From UMGS1002 sp050309735 (GTDB lineage: Bacteria > Bacillota > Clostridia > Oscillospirales > CAG-272), in the NCBI GenBank assembly GCA_050309735.1, contig JBNRMS010000017.1, forward strand, positions 17,485 to 81,484: DNA of 64,000 bases. The letters run 5' to 3'. How positions within the stretch are numbered: the first letter of the stretch is position 1; each line of letters opens with the position of its first letter. The notes under the pieces were generated by a model that had not been told where the DNA came from, searched no databases, and worked only from the letters and a program-made list of their open reading frames with translations. Position numbers and translations under genes: made by a program. Positions 41,552 through 49,732 of this stretch are shown here, piece by piece.

Positions 41552-43471
41552 TCACTCAAGCTCAAACGCTCCGGTATAGAGCTGATAATATGTCCCCCTC
41601 TCGGCAAGGAGTTTTTCGTGGCTGCCGCGCTCGATTATGCGGCCGCTATCAAGAACCATAATGACATCGGAATTCATAACAGTTGAGAGCCGGTGCGCGA
41701 TTACAAAGACTGTGCGCCCTTCCATCAGTTTGTCCATCCCGCGCTGGACTATAGTTTCTGTGCGGGTGTCGATTGAGGAGGTTGCCTCGTCAAGAATCAT
41801 AACCGGCGGGTCGGCAACGGCGGCGCGTGCAATGGCTATTAGCTGGCGCTGACCCTGCGAGAGGTTTGAACCGTTTCCCGATAGTTGTGTATTGTAGCCG
41901 TCGGGCAGGCGGGAGATGAAGTCATCGGCTCCGGCAAGGATTGCGGCAGTGCGGCAGTCGTCGTCGCTGGCATCAAGCCGACCATAGCGGATATTGTCCA
42001 TAACAGTTCCGGTGAAAAGATTGGTTTCCTGAAGGACGATGCCGAGCGAGCGGCGCAGATCGGCCTTCTTTATTTTGTTTATATTTATGCCGTCGTAACG
42101 GATTTTACCGTCGGCGATGTCGTAGAAGCGGTTTATGAGGTTGGTTATTGTGGTTTTCCCGGCGCCTGTTGCGCCGACAAAGGCAACCTTCTGACCCGGG
42201 GCGGCATAGACAGAGATATCGTGCAGCACGGGCTTGTCTTTCTCATAGGCGAAGTCGACATTATAAAAACGCACATCGCCGGCAAGCCGGGTATAGGTTA
42301 TTGTGCCGTCCGAATGCGGGTGGCGCCAAGCCCAGATGCCGGTGCGCTCGTCGGTCTCGGAGATGCTGCCGTCCTCGGCGATTTTTGCGTTTACGAGAGT
42401 GACATAACCCTGGTCGACCTCGGGTTGCTCGTCCATCAGGGTAAAGACGCGGTCAGCTCCGGCCGTGCCCATGACAATAGAATTTATCTGATGCGAGACC
42501 TGATTTATATTTCCGGTGAACTGCTTTGTCATATTGAGAAAGGGAACGATGATACTAATACCGATAGGCAGACCCGAGAAGCTGAAGTTCGGAGCGTTTG
42601 TTATGAGCAGCAGCCCGCCGACCAGTGCGACAAGAACATATAGAACACTGCCTATATTCATGATGACCGGGCCGAGGATATTGGCATACGCATGGGCGCG
42701 GCGGCTGTCCTCGCAGAGGCTGTCGTTGAGCGCGTTGAAATCGGCTCGGCTCTCGTCTTCATGGCAGAAAACCTTGATAACGCGCTGGCCGTTCATCATT
42801 TCTTGGATAAAGCCCTCAAGCCGTCCGGTTGCTTTCTGCTGGAGCATAAAGTATTTTGCTGAGCCTCCCCCCACCTTCTTTGAAACGATAAAAATCGCGC
42901 CGACGCCGCCCAGCACAAGCAGGGTCAGCCAGCCGCAGTAATAGGTCATAATGCCAAAGAGGGTGAGCACTATCATGCTCGACTGGAGAAGCTGGGGCAG
43001 CGACTGTGATATAAGCTCGCGCAGGGTATCGACGTCGTTTGTATAGTGGCTCATAATGTCGCCGTGCTTGTGCGTGTCGAAATAAGCAATGGGGAGCGCC
43101 TGCATATTATCAAAAAGATTTTTGCGAAGCTTATGAAGGAAGCCCTGCGTGATATAGGTCATGAGCTGAGTCCAGGTCAGCATTGAGAGAATCGAGAGCA
43201 AATAAAGGGTTATGAGAAGCAGAATTGAGGGGATAATCTCGGCTCTTGCCGAGGTCCAGTCGCCGGTTTTATACCATGCCTCTATTACGGTTATAATTTT
43301 CTGAATAAAGAGCGAGGGAATGGCAGAGACGGCCGAGGAGAAGAGAATGCAAAATATTACAACAGGTATAAGCCCTGGATAATATCTGAAAAGCAGCTTG
43401 ATAAGGCGCAAAAAAGTGCCCTTCCTGACCATCGGGTTTCTTTTCTTTTGGGTGCTGAGGGGCTCAGACAT
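41552..43471 (-). CDS. ABC exporter half-transporter, canonical NBD
   Basis: 639 aa, ABCB-type: six TM helices (about 30-330) then the NBD. Walker A GATGAGKTT, signature LSQGQRQL, Walker B VMILDEATSSID with the catalytic Glu, H-loop AHRLS. A 45-residue insertion before the NBD (around DEQPEVDQGYVTLVNAKI, then an acidic stretch) is typical of the longer subunit of heterodimeric exporters. AAAGGAGG precedes ATG 43471, which overlaps the previous gene by 8 bp. Partner of 43464-45206. Confidence 0.93.
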   Translation of the reverse strand: MSEPLSTQKKRNPMVRKGTFLRLIKLLFRYYPGLIPVVIFCILFSSAVSAIPSLFIQKIITVIEAWYKTGDWTSARAEIIPSILLLITLYLLSILSMLTWTQLMTYITQGFLHKLRKNLFDNMQALPIAYFDTHKHGDIMSHYTNDVDTLRELISQSLPQLLQSSMIVLTLFGIMTYYCGWLTLLVLGGVGAIFIVSKKVGGGSAKYFMLQQKATGRLEGFIQEMMNGQRVIKVFCHEDESRADFNALNDSLCEDSRRAHAYANILGPVIMNIGSVLYVLVALVGGLLLITNAPNFSFSGLPIGISIIVPFLNMTKQFTGNINQVSHQINSIVMGTAGADRVFTLMDEQPEVDQGYVTLVNAKIAEDGSISETDERTGIWAWRHPHSDGTITYTRLAGDVRFYNVDFAYEKDKPVLHDISVYAAPGQKVAFVGATGAGKTTITNLINRFYDIADGKIRYDGININKIKKADLRRSLGIVLQETNLFTGTVMDNIRYGRLDASDDDCRTAAILAGADDFISRLPDGYNTQLSGNGSNLSQGQRQLIAIARAAVADPPVMILDEATSSIDTRTETIVQRGMDKLMEGRTVFVIAHRLSTVMNSDVIMVLDSGRIIERGSHEKLLAERGTYYQLYTGAFELE

Positions 43472-45206
43472 TCTCACCGCCTCCTTTCGTCTGCTGCTGA
43501 TAGATCTCGCGGTATATTTCGTTTGTGGCGAGCAACTTATCATGCGTGCCCGAGCTGATTATTTTGCCGCTCTCAAGCACTATTATCAGATCGGCGTCGA
43601 CAACAGACGCCACCCGCTGAGCTATTATAATTTTGGTGGTTTGGGGGATATATTCACGCAGGGCGCTGCGAATGCGCGCGTCGGTTCGGGTGTCAACGGC
43701 GCTTGTCGAGTCGTCAAGTATCAGAATTTTCGGCTTTTTAAGAAGCGCTCGGGCAATGCACAGGCGCTGCCTCTGGCCGCCTGAGAGATTTGTGCCGCCC
43801 TGCTCTATTTTTGTATTGTACCCGTCGGGGAAGGAGCGGACGAATTCGTCTGCTTCGGCCAGGCGGCAGGCCTCTATGAGTTCATCATCGGTGGCCTCTT
43901 TGTTGCCCCAGCGGAGGTTTTCGGCCACCGTTCCCGAGAAGAGCTGATTTTTTTGAAGCACAACCGAAACCTCTGAGCGCAGGGTTTCAAGGTCGTATTG
44001 TCTCACATCGACCCCGCCGACCTTGAGATAGCCCTCGGTCACGTCATAAAGCCGGGGGATGAGTTGAACCAGCGTTGATTTTCCCGAGCCGGTGACGCCC
44101 AGCACCCCCACAGTCATACCCGATTTTATATTCAGATTTATATTCGAGAGGGCATATTTTTCGGCGCGCTCGGAATATTTGAAGCTCACATCGCAAAATT
44201 CGACCGAGCCGTCTGAAAGCTCATAGACAGGATTTTCGGGGTTTCTCAGTGCCGGCTCCTCTGTGAGCACCTCGGTTATCCTGCGCGCCGATTCGGAAGA
44301 CATTGTAAGCATCACATATATCATCGAGAGCATCATCAGTGAGTTTAGGATTTGGAAGCCGTATGTCAGCATAGCCGAGAGCTGGCCAACGTCAAGGTTA
44401 AGACCCATGCCGGTGATAACCAGGCGCGAGCCTACAAGCAGGACAAAAATCATATTAAAATAAAGGCAAACCTGCATAATCGGGCTGACAAGCGCTACTA
44501 TGCGTCCGGCCTTTGTGAAATCGATCCTGATATCCTCCGAGGCGGCGGCAAATCTGGCCTTTTCATATTCCTCGCGGACAAAGCCCTTAACGGCGCGCAT
44601 TGACATCACGTTTTCCTCGATTGACTCATTGAGCTTATCGTATTTCCGGAAAACCCGCCGGAAAGCCGGCATGGCAAACTTTGCGACCATAAAAAGTCCG
44701 AAAATAAGAATAGGAACGACGACTACGAACATAGCCGCAAGCGCCCCGCCCATGATATATGACATTATAATCGAGAAGGTAAAGACCAGGGGCGAGCGAA
44801 CCGCCACTCGAATTATCATCATGAAGGCCATTTGGACATAGCTGATATCGGTGGTCATGCGGGTGACGAGCGAGGCGGTTGAAAATTTGTCGATATTGCC
44901 GAAAGAGAAATTCAGGACGCGATCAAAAAGGTCGTGGCGCAGATTTTTTGCAAATCCTGTCGAAGCCTTTGCCGAGGTGAAGCCGGCGGCCGCCCCGAAG
45001 GCGAGCGAAACGAAGGCCATCGCAAGGAGTATTAGACCGTATTTGAGGATGACATCGTATTCGCAGCCGTTTTTAATTTCATTTATCAGTCGTGCGATAA
45101 AAAACGGGATGAGGCATTCTATGATTGCCTCGCCCGCAATAAAGGTTGGAGTGAGCAGAGCTGCTTTTTTATATTCGCGTATGCTGCCTGCCAGACGTCT
45201 TATCAT
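43464..45206 (-). CDS. ABC exporter half-transporter, degenerate NBD
   Basis: 580 aa, six TM helices then NBD. Walker A GVTGSGKST, signature LSGGQRQR, but Walker B ends ILILDDSTSAVD: the catalytic Glu is Asp, and the switch His is Gln (AQRVAS). These are the changes seen in the degenerate site of heterodimeric exporters such as TM287/288 and BmrCD. With the canonical partner downstream it should form an asymmetric drug, lipid or peptide exporter. SD GGAAGG before ATG 45206. Confidence 0.93.
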   Translation of the reverse strand: MIRRLAGSIREYKKAALLTPTFIAGEAIIECLIPFFIARLINEIKNGCEYDVILKYGLILLAMAFVSLAFGAAAGFTSAKASTGFAKNLRHDLFDRVLNFSFGNIDKFSTASLVTRMTTDISYVQMAFMMIIRVAVRSPLVFTFSIIMSYIMGGALAAMFVVVVPILIFGLFMVAKFAMPAFRRVFRKYDKLNESIEENVMSMRAVKGFVREEYEKARFAAASEDIRIDFTKAGRIVALVSPIMQVCLYFNMIFVLLVGSRLVITGMGLNLDVGQLSAMLTYGFQILNSLMMLSMIYVMLTMSSESARRITEVLTEEPALRNPENPVYELSDGSVEFCDVSFKYSERAEKYALSNINLNIKSGMTVGVLGVTGSGKSTLVQLIPRLYDVTEGYLKVGGVDVRQYDLETLRSEVSVVLQKNQLFSGTVAENLRWGNKEATDDELIEACRLAEADEFVRSFPDGYNTKIEQGGTNLSGGQRQRLCIARALLKKPKILILDDSTSAVDTRTDARIRSALREYIPQTTKIIIAQRVASVVDADLIIVLESGKIISSGTHDKLLATNEIYREIYQQQTKGGGENV

Positions 45207-45251
45207 TCTTGCATTTTCCTTCCGGGAGTTTTTTGTTTCAATGCTCCCAAA

Positions 45252-45283
45252 GTGTCATTGCGGGTAAAATCCCGCAATGACAC
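45252..45283. repeat. Perfect 13-bp inverted repeat between genes
   Basis: GTGTCATTGCGGG, loop TAAAAT, CCCGCAATGACAC. REP-like; no T-run on either side. Confidence 0.7.
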
Positions 45284-45296
45284 CTTGTAAACAGAT

Positions 45297-45330
45297 AAAA
45301 GTTTGAAAGAAAACTTATTTTCTTTCAAAC
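45297..45330 (-). terminator. Terminator of sugar isomerase gene
   Basis: 13-bp stem GTTTGAAAGAAAA/TTTTCTTTCAAAC, 4-nt loop, followed on the minus strand by TTTTATC. Confidence 0.8.
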
Positions 45331-45338
45331 AACCGGCC

Positions 45339-46235
45339 TTATGCCTTTCTGCTATTCTCAGCAAGTGCGATAAGGTGCCGGCCAACGTCGGCCATGAAGC
45401 CGAGTGCGGTGGGGTAGAACTGGTCGTCGAAGTTTCTGAGGAAGGCGCCTTCGGTTTCAAAGGTGAAGTCGCCGGTATAGTTTATTTCGCCAAGAGCCCG
45501 GGCAATCTCGCCCCAGTGGAGCAGGCCTGTTCCGGGTAGAAGGTGCTGATCATCGCGGTAGTTATTGTCATGTATATGAAGCGATTTGAGGCGGTCGTGC
45601 CCGAGGGCATGAATCATTTCCTCAGCCTCCCCGCAACCCACAATAAGGCCAACATGTCCGACATCAAGGCAGGCGACTATATACTCGCTGTCAAGCGTGT
45701 CTATGTATCGGATAAACTCCTCGGCGCGCGAGCAGGTGTCGTTAACCGGGTGTTTGCGGAGCGGGTCAGACCTCCACATGTTTTCAACCGCAATCTTAAT
45801 TCCGTATTCACGTGCATAGGGGATAAGGCTGCGGTAATACTTCATGTTTATCTCAAAGATTTCCTCCTCGCGCCCGGCATATGTCATATAATGAATCGGG
45901 TGGACTACCGCGATTTGGGCGCCGAGCAGCGCGGTTATCTCAAGCGAGCGGAGAATGCGCGGGTATGCTATGTCGTCGAAACGCGTTTCCCAGGTTTTGA
46001 CCGGGAAGGAGAAGGGCGTGTGTGTCTGATTGAATTCGATGCCGATTTTCTCGGCATACTGTTTTATATACTCGGCGCGCGAGCGGTAGTCATCGGTGTT
46101 AAATATATTATCGTCGGCTGTCATTTGATTCAGGGAGTAGTCAAGCGCGTCGAATCCGGCGTTTTTATAGAGTGTTACAGCTTGTTCGGTTCCGAATCGG
46201 CGCTCGGAGTAGCCTATTGTGTTTGATAATTTCAT
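45339..46235 (-). CDS. Sugar phosphate isomerase/epimerase (xylose isomerase-like TIM barrel)
   Basis: 298 aa, AP-endonuclease-2/xylose-isomerase-like fold. Metal ligand regions seen: VVHPIHYM, IAVENMWR, VACLDVGHVGLI and SLHIHDNNY, HLLPGTGLLHW, then FTFETEGAF. Isomerises or epimerises a keto-sugar or inosose; the exact substrate is unknown. ATG 46235 follows AGAAAGG at 10 nt. Promoter at 46312-46340 directly upstream of a truncated MITE-like repeat. Confidence 0.88.
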   Translation of the reverse strand: MKLSNTIGYSERRFGTEQAVTLYKNAGFDALDYSLNQMTADDNIFNTDDYRSRAEYIKQYAEKIGIEFNQTHTPFSFPVKTWETRFDDIAYPRILRSLEITALLGAQIAVVHPIHYMTYAGREEEIFEINMKYYRSLIPYAREYGIKIAVENMWRSDPLRKHPVNDTCSRAEEFIRYIDTLDSEYIVACLDVGHVGLIVGCGEAEEMIHALGHDRLKSLHIHDNNYRDDQHLLPGTGLLHWGEIARALGEINYTGDFTFETEGAFLRNFDDQFYPTALGFMADVGRHLIALAENSRKA

Positions 46236-46264
46236 TTTTTCAATACCTTTCTTTGAATATGACA

Positions 46265-46312
46265 AATAATACACATTGGCAATTTTCGCAAAAACCTGCG
46301 ACTATAAATAGA
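46265..46312 (-). repeat. Truncated MITE-like repeat R4
   Basis: Keeps both ends of the R3 type (CACATTGGCA and TGCGACTAT) with the middle deleted. Located in the leader of the sugar isomerase gene. Confidence 0.55.
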
Positions 46313-46340
46313 TTGTAGTACTTTTCCCGTTCAATGTCAA
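46312..46340 (-). promoter_or_regulatory. Promoter of sugar isomerase gene
   Basis: Minus strand TTGACA (46335-46340), 17-bp spacer, TACAAT (46312-46317), touching repeat R4. Confidence 0.75.
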
Positions 46341-46381
46341 TACATATATTGCATTCCTCGGCGGCTTAGGCCGTCGGTTTT

Positions 46382-46705
46382 TTAGCATTGACCTCCTGCC
46401 CTGCACGCGGTATTATCATCATCGGGCTGCTTGGAAATAATATCGGGCAGGAGCTCTCTGTTTTTCTTTAACCACGCGTGTGCAAATGGGCAGGTGGCGC
46501 TTGCCGTTAGTTTTCTCGCGCGCAAATGCGCTACAAAAGCCTCCATCATCCTCCCGGCAATACCCTCTCCCCTGTGAGCCGGATGAACAAAGGTGTGGTT
46601 GATAACAGCCTCGCGCTTTTCCGAGAAAACATAGGTCAGCTCTGCTAAAAGCTCACCGTCCCGGTTAAGACAAAACATCCGCCCGTCCTCGTGTATCCAA
46701 TTCAT
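46382..46705 (-). CDS. Small GNAT-type N-acetyltransferase (YjdJ-like)
   Basis: 107 aa, single-domain GNAT of the short YjdJ/human GNAT-family type: INHTFVHPAHRGEGIAGRMM is the acetyl-CoA loop (R-x-x-G-x-A) and ASATCPFAHAWLKKN the conserved Cys/Trp end. Substrate unknown. SD AGGAGG before ATG 46705. Confidence 0.85.
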   Translation of the reverse strand: MNWIHEDGRMFCLNRDGELLAELTYVFSEKREAVINHTFVHPAHRGEGIAGRMMEAFVAHLRARKLTASATCPFAHAWLKKNRELLPDIISKQPDDDNTACRAGGQC

Positions 46706-46734
46706 ATAAGCCTCCTTATTTTATGAGACATTGC

Positions 46735-46824
46735 TTGACTTGCCCTCGCGCGAGTTTCGACGTGGCAGGCTTTTTGGGAACCTGCTAATATTATAATTAT
46801 ATCACATTATCAGCTCTAAAACAA
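46735..46824 (-). repeat. Degenerate MITE-like repeat R5 with promoter at its end
   Basis: Hairpin CAGG-TT/AA-CCTG (46776-46794) followed by an ATTATAATTATATCAC end similar to R1/R2. On the minus strand its end supplies TATAAT (46796-46801), 17 bp from TTGTTT (46819-46824), a promoter for the GNAT gene. Confidence 0.45.
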
Positions 46825-47002
46825 TCACAACAACACAAATAAACTTCACGAAAAGTGCATCAATATTTTTTTATTCAAACGCATAATTGCCCGCTTTTAA
46901 CAAACACTAACAGAGCAAGCAAACTGCTTTAAACAGTGTTCGCATAAGGACAAGTCTGAAAGAAAACAAATTTTATCAGACAACGAGCCCTGTGTTCTTG
47001 CC

Positions 47003-47030
47003 GCAGCAATTTTGTCGCAGCAAAGTTGTC
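47003..47030 (+). repeat. 14-bp tandem direct repeat in spoVT leader
   Basis: GCAGCAATTTTGTC directly followed by GCAGCAAAGTTGTC. The wider stretch 46825-47066 also has a GTCTGA/TCAGAC inverted repeat (46950-46978). Confidence 0.5.
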
Positions 47031-47086
47031 GGCACGCCGGAAAAGAGACATAAGGCTCGGCACGATAGAAAGGAATGGTTATATAT

Positions 47087-47644
47087 ATGAAAGCAACAGG
47101 CATCGTTCGTAGAATAGACGATTTAGGCCGAGTGGTGATTCCAAAAGAGATCCGCCGGACAATGAGAATACGGGAAGGCGACCCGCTTGAGATATACACC
47201 GACCGCGATGGCGAGGTGATATTCAAAAAATATTCGCCGATAGGGGAATTGGCCTCTTTCGCTGCGCAATATGCCGAAACCCTCCATAAAACCTGCTCGA
47301 TGGCGGTTGTAATCTGCGACCGCGACGCAGTTATCGCAAGTTCGGGTGTTCCCAAGAAGGAATATAACGACAAACAGCTCTCTGACGAAATGGAGACGAT
47401 AATCGAGAACCGAGCACTTTATTTATGGCGCGAGGGCGGGGAGAAGCTTCCGATAATCGCCGACAGCGAAAACCACTATGTAAGCTGCGCAATGCCGATT
47501 CTGGCCGAGGGCGATTTAATCGGTTGCGTGGCATCTGTGGCCGATGTAAACGGTGAGCGCCCGCGTGACATGATAGGGGGTGAGGTTGAGTCTAAGCTGA
47601 TACAGACCGCGGCCGGCTTTTTGGGCAGGCAGCTTGAGGGCTGA
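47087..47644 (+). CDS. spoVT: Stage V sporulation protein T (AbrB-like regulator with GAF domain)
   Basis: 185 aa. The N-terminal swapped-hairpin AbrB domain (MKATGIVRRIDDLGRVVIPK, residues 1-50) binds DNA; a GAF-like domain (about 55-180) follows. SpoVT tunes sigma-G-dependent genes in the forespore, which marks the host as a spore former. The start lies in a copy of the recurrent start-site element (47067-47089), with an in-frame ATG 12 bp upstream that is too near the SD. Terminator at 47687. Confidence 0.95.
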   Translation: MKATGIVRRIDDLGRVVIPKEIRRTMRIREGDPLEIYTDRDGEVIFKKYSPIGELASFAAQYAETLHKTCSMAVVICDRDAVIASSGVPKKEYNDKQLSDEMETIIENRALYLWREGGEKLPIIADSENHYVSCAMPILAEGDLIGCVASVADVNGERPRDMIGGEVESKLIQTAAGFLGRQLEG

Positions 47645-47686
47645 TACTGATTTTCGATTAATAGGTAAAGTGGATAAAAGAAAGGC

Positions 47687-47718
47687 CGGGGGGGACTTCT
47701 TGAGCGAAGTTCCCCCCG
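47687..47718 (+). terminator. Terminator-like hairpin after spoVT
   Basis: 13-bp stem CGGGGGGGACTTC/GAAGTTCCCCCCG, 6-nt loop; weak T-tract. The following 47719-47895 has no supportable gene. Confidence 0.7.
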
Positions 47719-47895
47719 AATACTCATTTTGTGTATATATCGGCTATGGCAAAAACCGGTTTTCTGAATCTATTCCACTCCTCGCGGCGCAGCTCTTACG
47801 GCGGGAACAAGAGCTATCTATATTTTCATACAAGGCGGGTGACAAGGCGAGCATTCTTTTATGAGGCTGATAAGCGGGGAATTTTGTGAAACAAC

Positions 47896-47924
47896 TTGAT
47901 TTATGGTCGAGTATAGGCTATAAT
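47896..47924 (+). promoter_or_regulatory. Promoter of dCMP deaminase gene
   Basis: TTGATT (47896-47901), 17-bp spacer, TATAAT (47919-47924). Confidence 0.75.
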
Positions 47925-47992
47925 TATATAATGAAGTTATGTGCCGGAGCCGCCTGAGAGGGTGCGGCCGCGGAAAGGATAGAGCTACATAA

Positions 47993-48481
47993 ATGAAAAG
48001 AGTTACAAAGGAAAATTATTATCTTGATATCGCACGAACGGTTGCCGAGCGTAGCACCTGCCTGCGGAGAAAATACGGGTCGATAATAGTTCGCAATGAT
48101 GTAATAGTTTCAACCGGATACAATGGCGCACCTCGGGGCAGAGCAAATTGCGATGACCTCGGCTATTGTATGCGCGATAAACTGAATATACCGCGCGGCC
48201 AAAGATATGAGCTCTGCCGCTCGGTTCATTCCGAGGCAAATGCAATAATCTCGGCCGGGCGCGAGCAGATGCTGGGGGCAACCCTTTATATGGCTTGCGT
48301 GTCTCCCGAAGACGGGAGCATTATTCCCGGAACAGACTCCTGCATGATGTGCAAGCGTCTGATAATCAATGCCGGAATAGCGCGTGTCGTCGTGCGCGAC
48401 ACAGAAACCGAATACCGCGTTATTGATGTTATTGACTGGGTTGAAAACGACGATTCGCTCAGCGGGCGCTTCGGATACTGA
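47993..48481 (+). CDS. Deoxycytidylate deaminase (ComEB-like)
   Basis: 162 aa, zinc-dependent deaminase. Zn ligands: His79-Ser-Glu81-Ala in CRSVHSEANAI, Cys117 and Cys120 in DSCMMCKR. Converts dCMP to dUMP for dTMP synthesis. SD GGAAAGG. A lipoprotein gene follows after 22 bp and rimI after that; 47993-49602 may be one transcript. Confidence 0.92.
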   Translation: MKRVTKENYYLDIARTVAERSTCLRRKYGSIIVRNDVIVSTGYNGAPRGRANCDDLGYCMRDKLNIPRGQRYELCRSVHSEANAIISAGREQMLGATLYMACVSPEDGSIIPGTDSCMMCKRLIINAGIARVVVRDTETEYRVIDVIDWVENDDSLSGRFGY

Positions 48482-48503
48482 TTAAAGTAAGGAAGTGAAG
48501 CAT

Positions 48504-49130
48504 ATGAAAATCAGAAAAACAATTCGCGCGGCGGCTGCAGTGCTCCTTCTTACGCTGATTCTCTCCTCCTGCACTCTCTTTCTTAACACGCTGACCTATG
48601 ACAAGGACAGGAACCTTTTCACCGATAAAAAAACCGGAATAGCTTATACAAACGCGCCGTCTACCTATGAGCCGGTTGAGGCGGGCGAGGAATACGCGGT
48701 GTGGAAGAGCGCGGGGGCGAAGGTTATATTCAGCGAAATAAAGGGGATGAACCCGGCCGAGTGGCTCATGGAGGAAGGGAAAACTGTTTTTTACGCTGAG
48801 GGTGTCGTGCTGCCCACCCTCTCGGAGATGAAGCCTCATCTTGTATATATCTGCATCGAACAGGCATATACAGTCGTGCTCTCAACCATTGAGGATGCCG
48901 GGGATATTGCCGAGCTGACAGAAAGATGGGAGAGCGGGGAGTCTGTCGTCTATCCCGCGATTTCGCCCGACCTTTCCTATCGCATAAAATTTCTCTCACA
49001 GGACTATCCCGGGCTTTACTACAGCCTGATTTATGCCAAATACAGCGACGGCGGAGCCTACCTATACAGCCGCGACAGTGGCAGATGCGTTGAGGCAGGG
49101 GACATAATAAGCTTCACCGTCACGGGCTGA
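48504..49130 (+). CDS. Lipoprotein of unknown function
   Basis: 208 aa. Lipobox LSSC (Cys about residue 23). The mature part (EYAVWKSAGAKVIFSEIKGM, PAEWLMEEGKTVFYAEGV) has no family I recognise. AAGGAAG before ATG 48504. Sits between dCMP deaminase and rimI. Confidence 0.75.
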   Translation: MKIRKTIRAAAAVLLLTLILSSCTLFLNTLTYDKDRNLFTDKKTGIAYTNAPSTYEPVEAGEEYAVWKSAGAKVIFSEIKGMNPAEWLMEEGKTVFYAEGVVLPTLSEMKPHLVYICIEQAYTVVLSTIEDAGDIAELTERWESGESVVYPAISPDLSYRIKFLSQDYPGLYYSLIYAKYSDGGAYLYSRDSGRCVEAGDIISFTVTG

Positions 49131-49143
49131 GCAAACTCGCCAT

Positions 49144-49602
49144 ATGGAATACGATATAAAACCCTTCGGGGTTGAGCATATAAGAGAGGCAGCCGAGATT
49201 GAGGCGCTCTCTTTCTCCGACCCTTGGAGCGAGAGGGGTCTGCTTATGCTGACCCGAGAGGGCGCTGCGGCCTATGCTTGTGTCGAGCGCTCGGGTGGCA
49301 GGCTTGCCGCCTTCGCCGGAATGGTTACGGTGCTTGACGAGGGGCAGATTGTCAACGTGGCAACCCATCCCGATTTCCGGCGGCGGGGCTGCGCGCGCTC
49401 GGTGCTCCGGGCGCTGATAGACTATGCAGACGCCTCGGATATAATCCTTCTCTCGCTTGAGGTTCGCGAGTCAAACTCGGCGGCAATTGCGCTTTATCTG
49501 TCCGAGGGCTTTTATGTTGCCGGGCGGCGGCCGGCCTTTTATCGCAACCCGAGCGAGGCAGCGCTTGTGATGCTGCGTGATAAAACGGGGAAAATAGTTT
49601 AA
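49144..49602 (+). CDS. rimI: Ribosomal protein alanine N-acetyltransferase RimI
   Basis: 152 aa GNAT. Acetyl-CoA loop HPDFRRRGCARSVL, RimI-type LLSLEVRESNSAAIALYLSEGF. Located 131 bp before tsaD, the common Bacillota arrangement (tsaB-rimI-tsaD); tsaE and tsaB are not in the window. Acetylates the S18 N-terminus in E. coli; wider targets possible. No good SD: the gene starts 13 bp after the lipoprotein stop and may rely on coupling. Confidence 0.9.
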   Translation: MEYDIKPFGVEHIREAAEIEALSFSDPWSERGLLMLTREGAAAYACVERSGGRLAAFAGMVTVLDEGQIVNVATHPDFRRRGCARSVLRALIDYADASDIILLSLEVRESNSAAIALYLSEGFYVAGRRPAFYRNPSEAALVMLRDKTGKIV

Positions 49603-49683
49603 GACGCCATAGTTTGAGGTATAAAATCTTCAAATGCTGTTTTTGCGCTCTCGGATCTCTTGCGGATTCGGGTAATATAGCAG

Positions 49684-49702
49684 GTGCCGAAGATGCACCT
49701 CT
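49684..49702 (+). other. Hairpin before tsaD start element
   Basis: AGGTGC/GCACCT 6-bp stem, followed 10 nt later by a start-site element variant (AGAAAGA, A, ATGGTCATA, TAA, ATG; 49713-49735) in which the upstream ATG opens a three-codon frame ending in TAA. Confidence 0.5.
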
Positions 49703-49732
49703 TGGAGCCTAAAGAAAGAAATGGTCATATAA

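Noticed and set aside
47746..47889. 47-codon frame downstream of spoVT
   Set aside because: No SD, basic low-information peptide, lies between a terminator and the promoter of the next gene.
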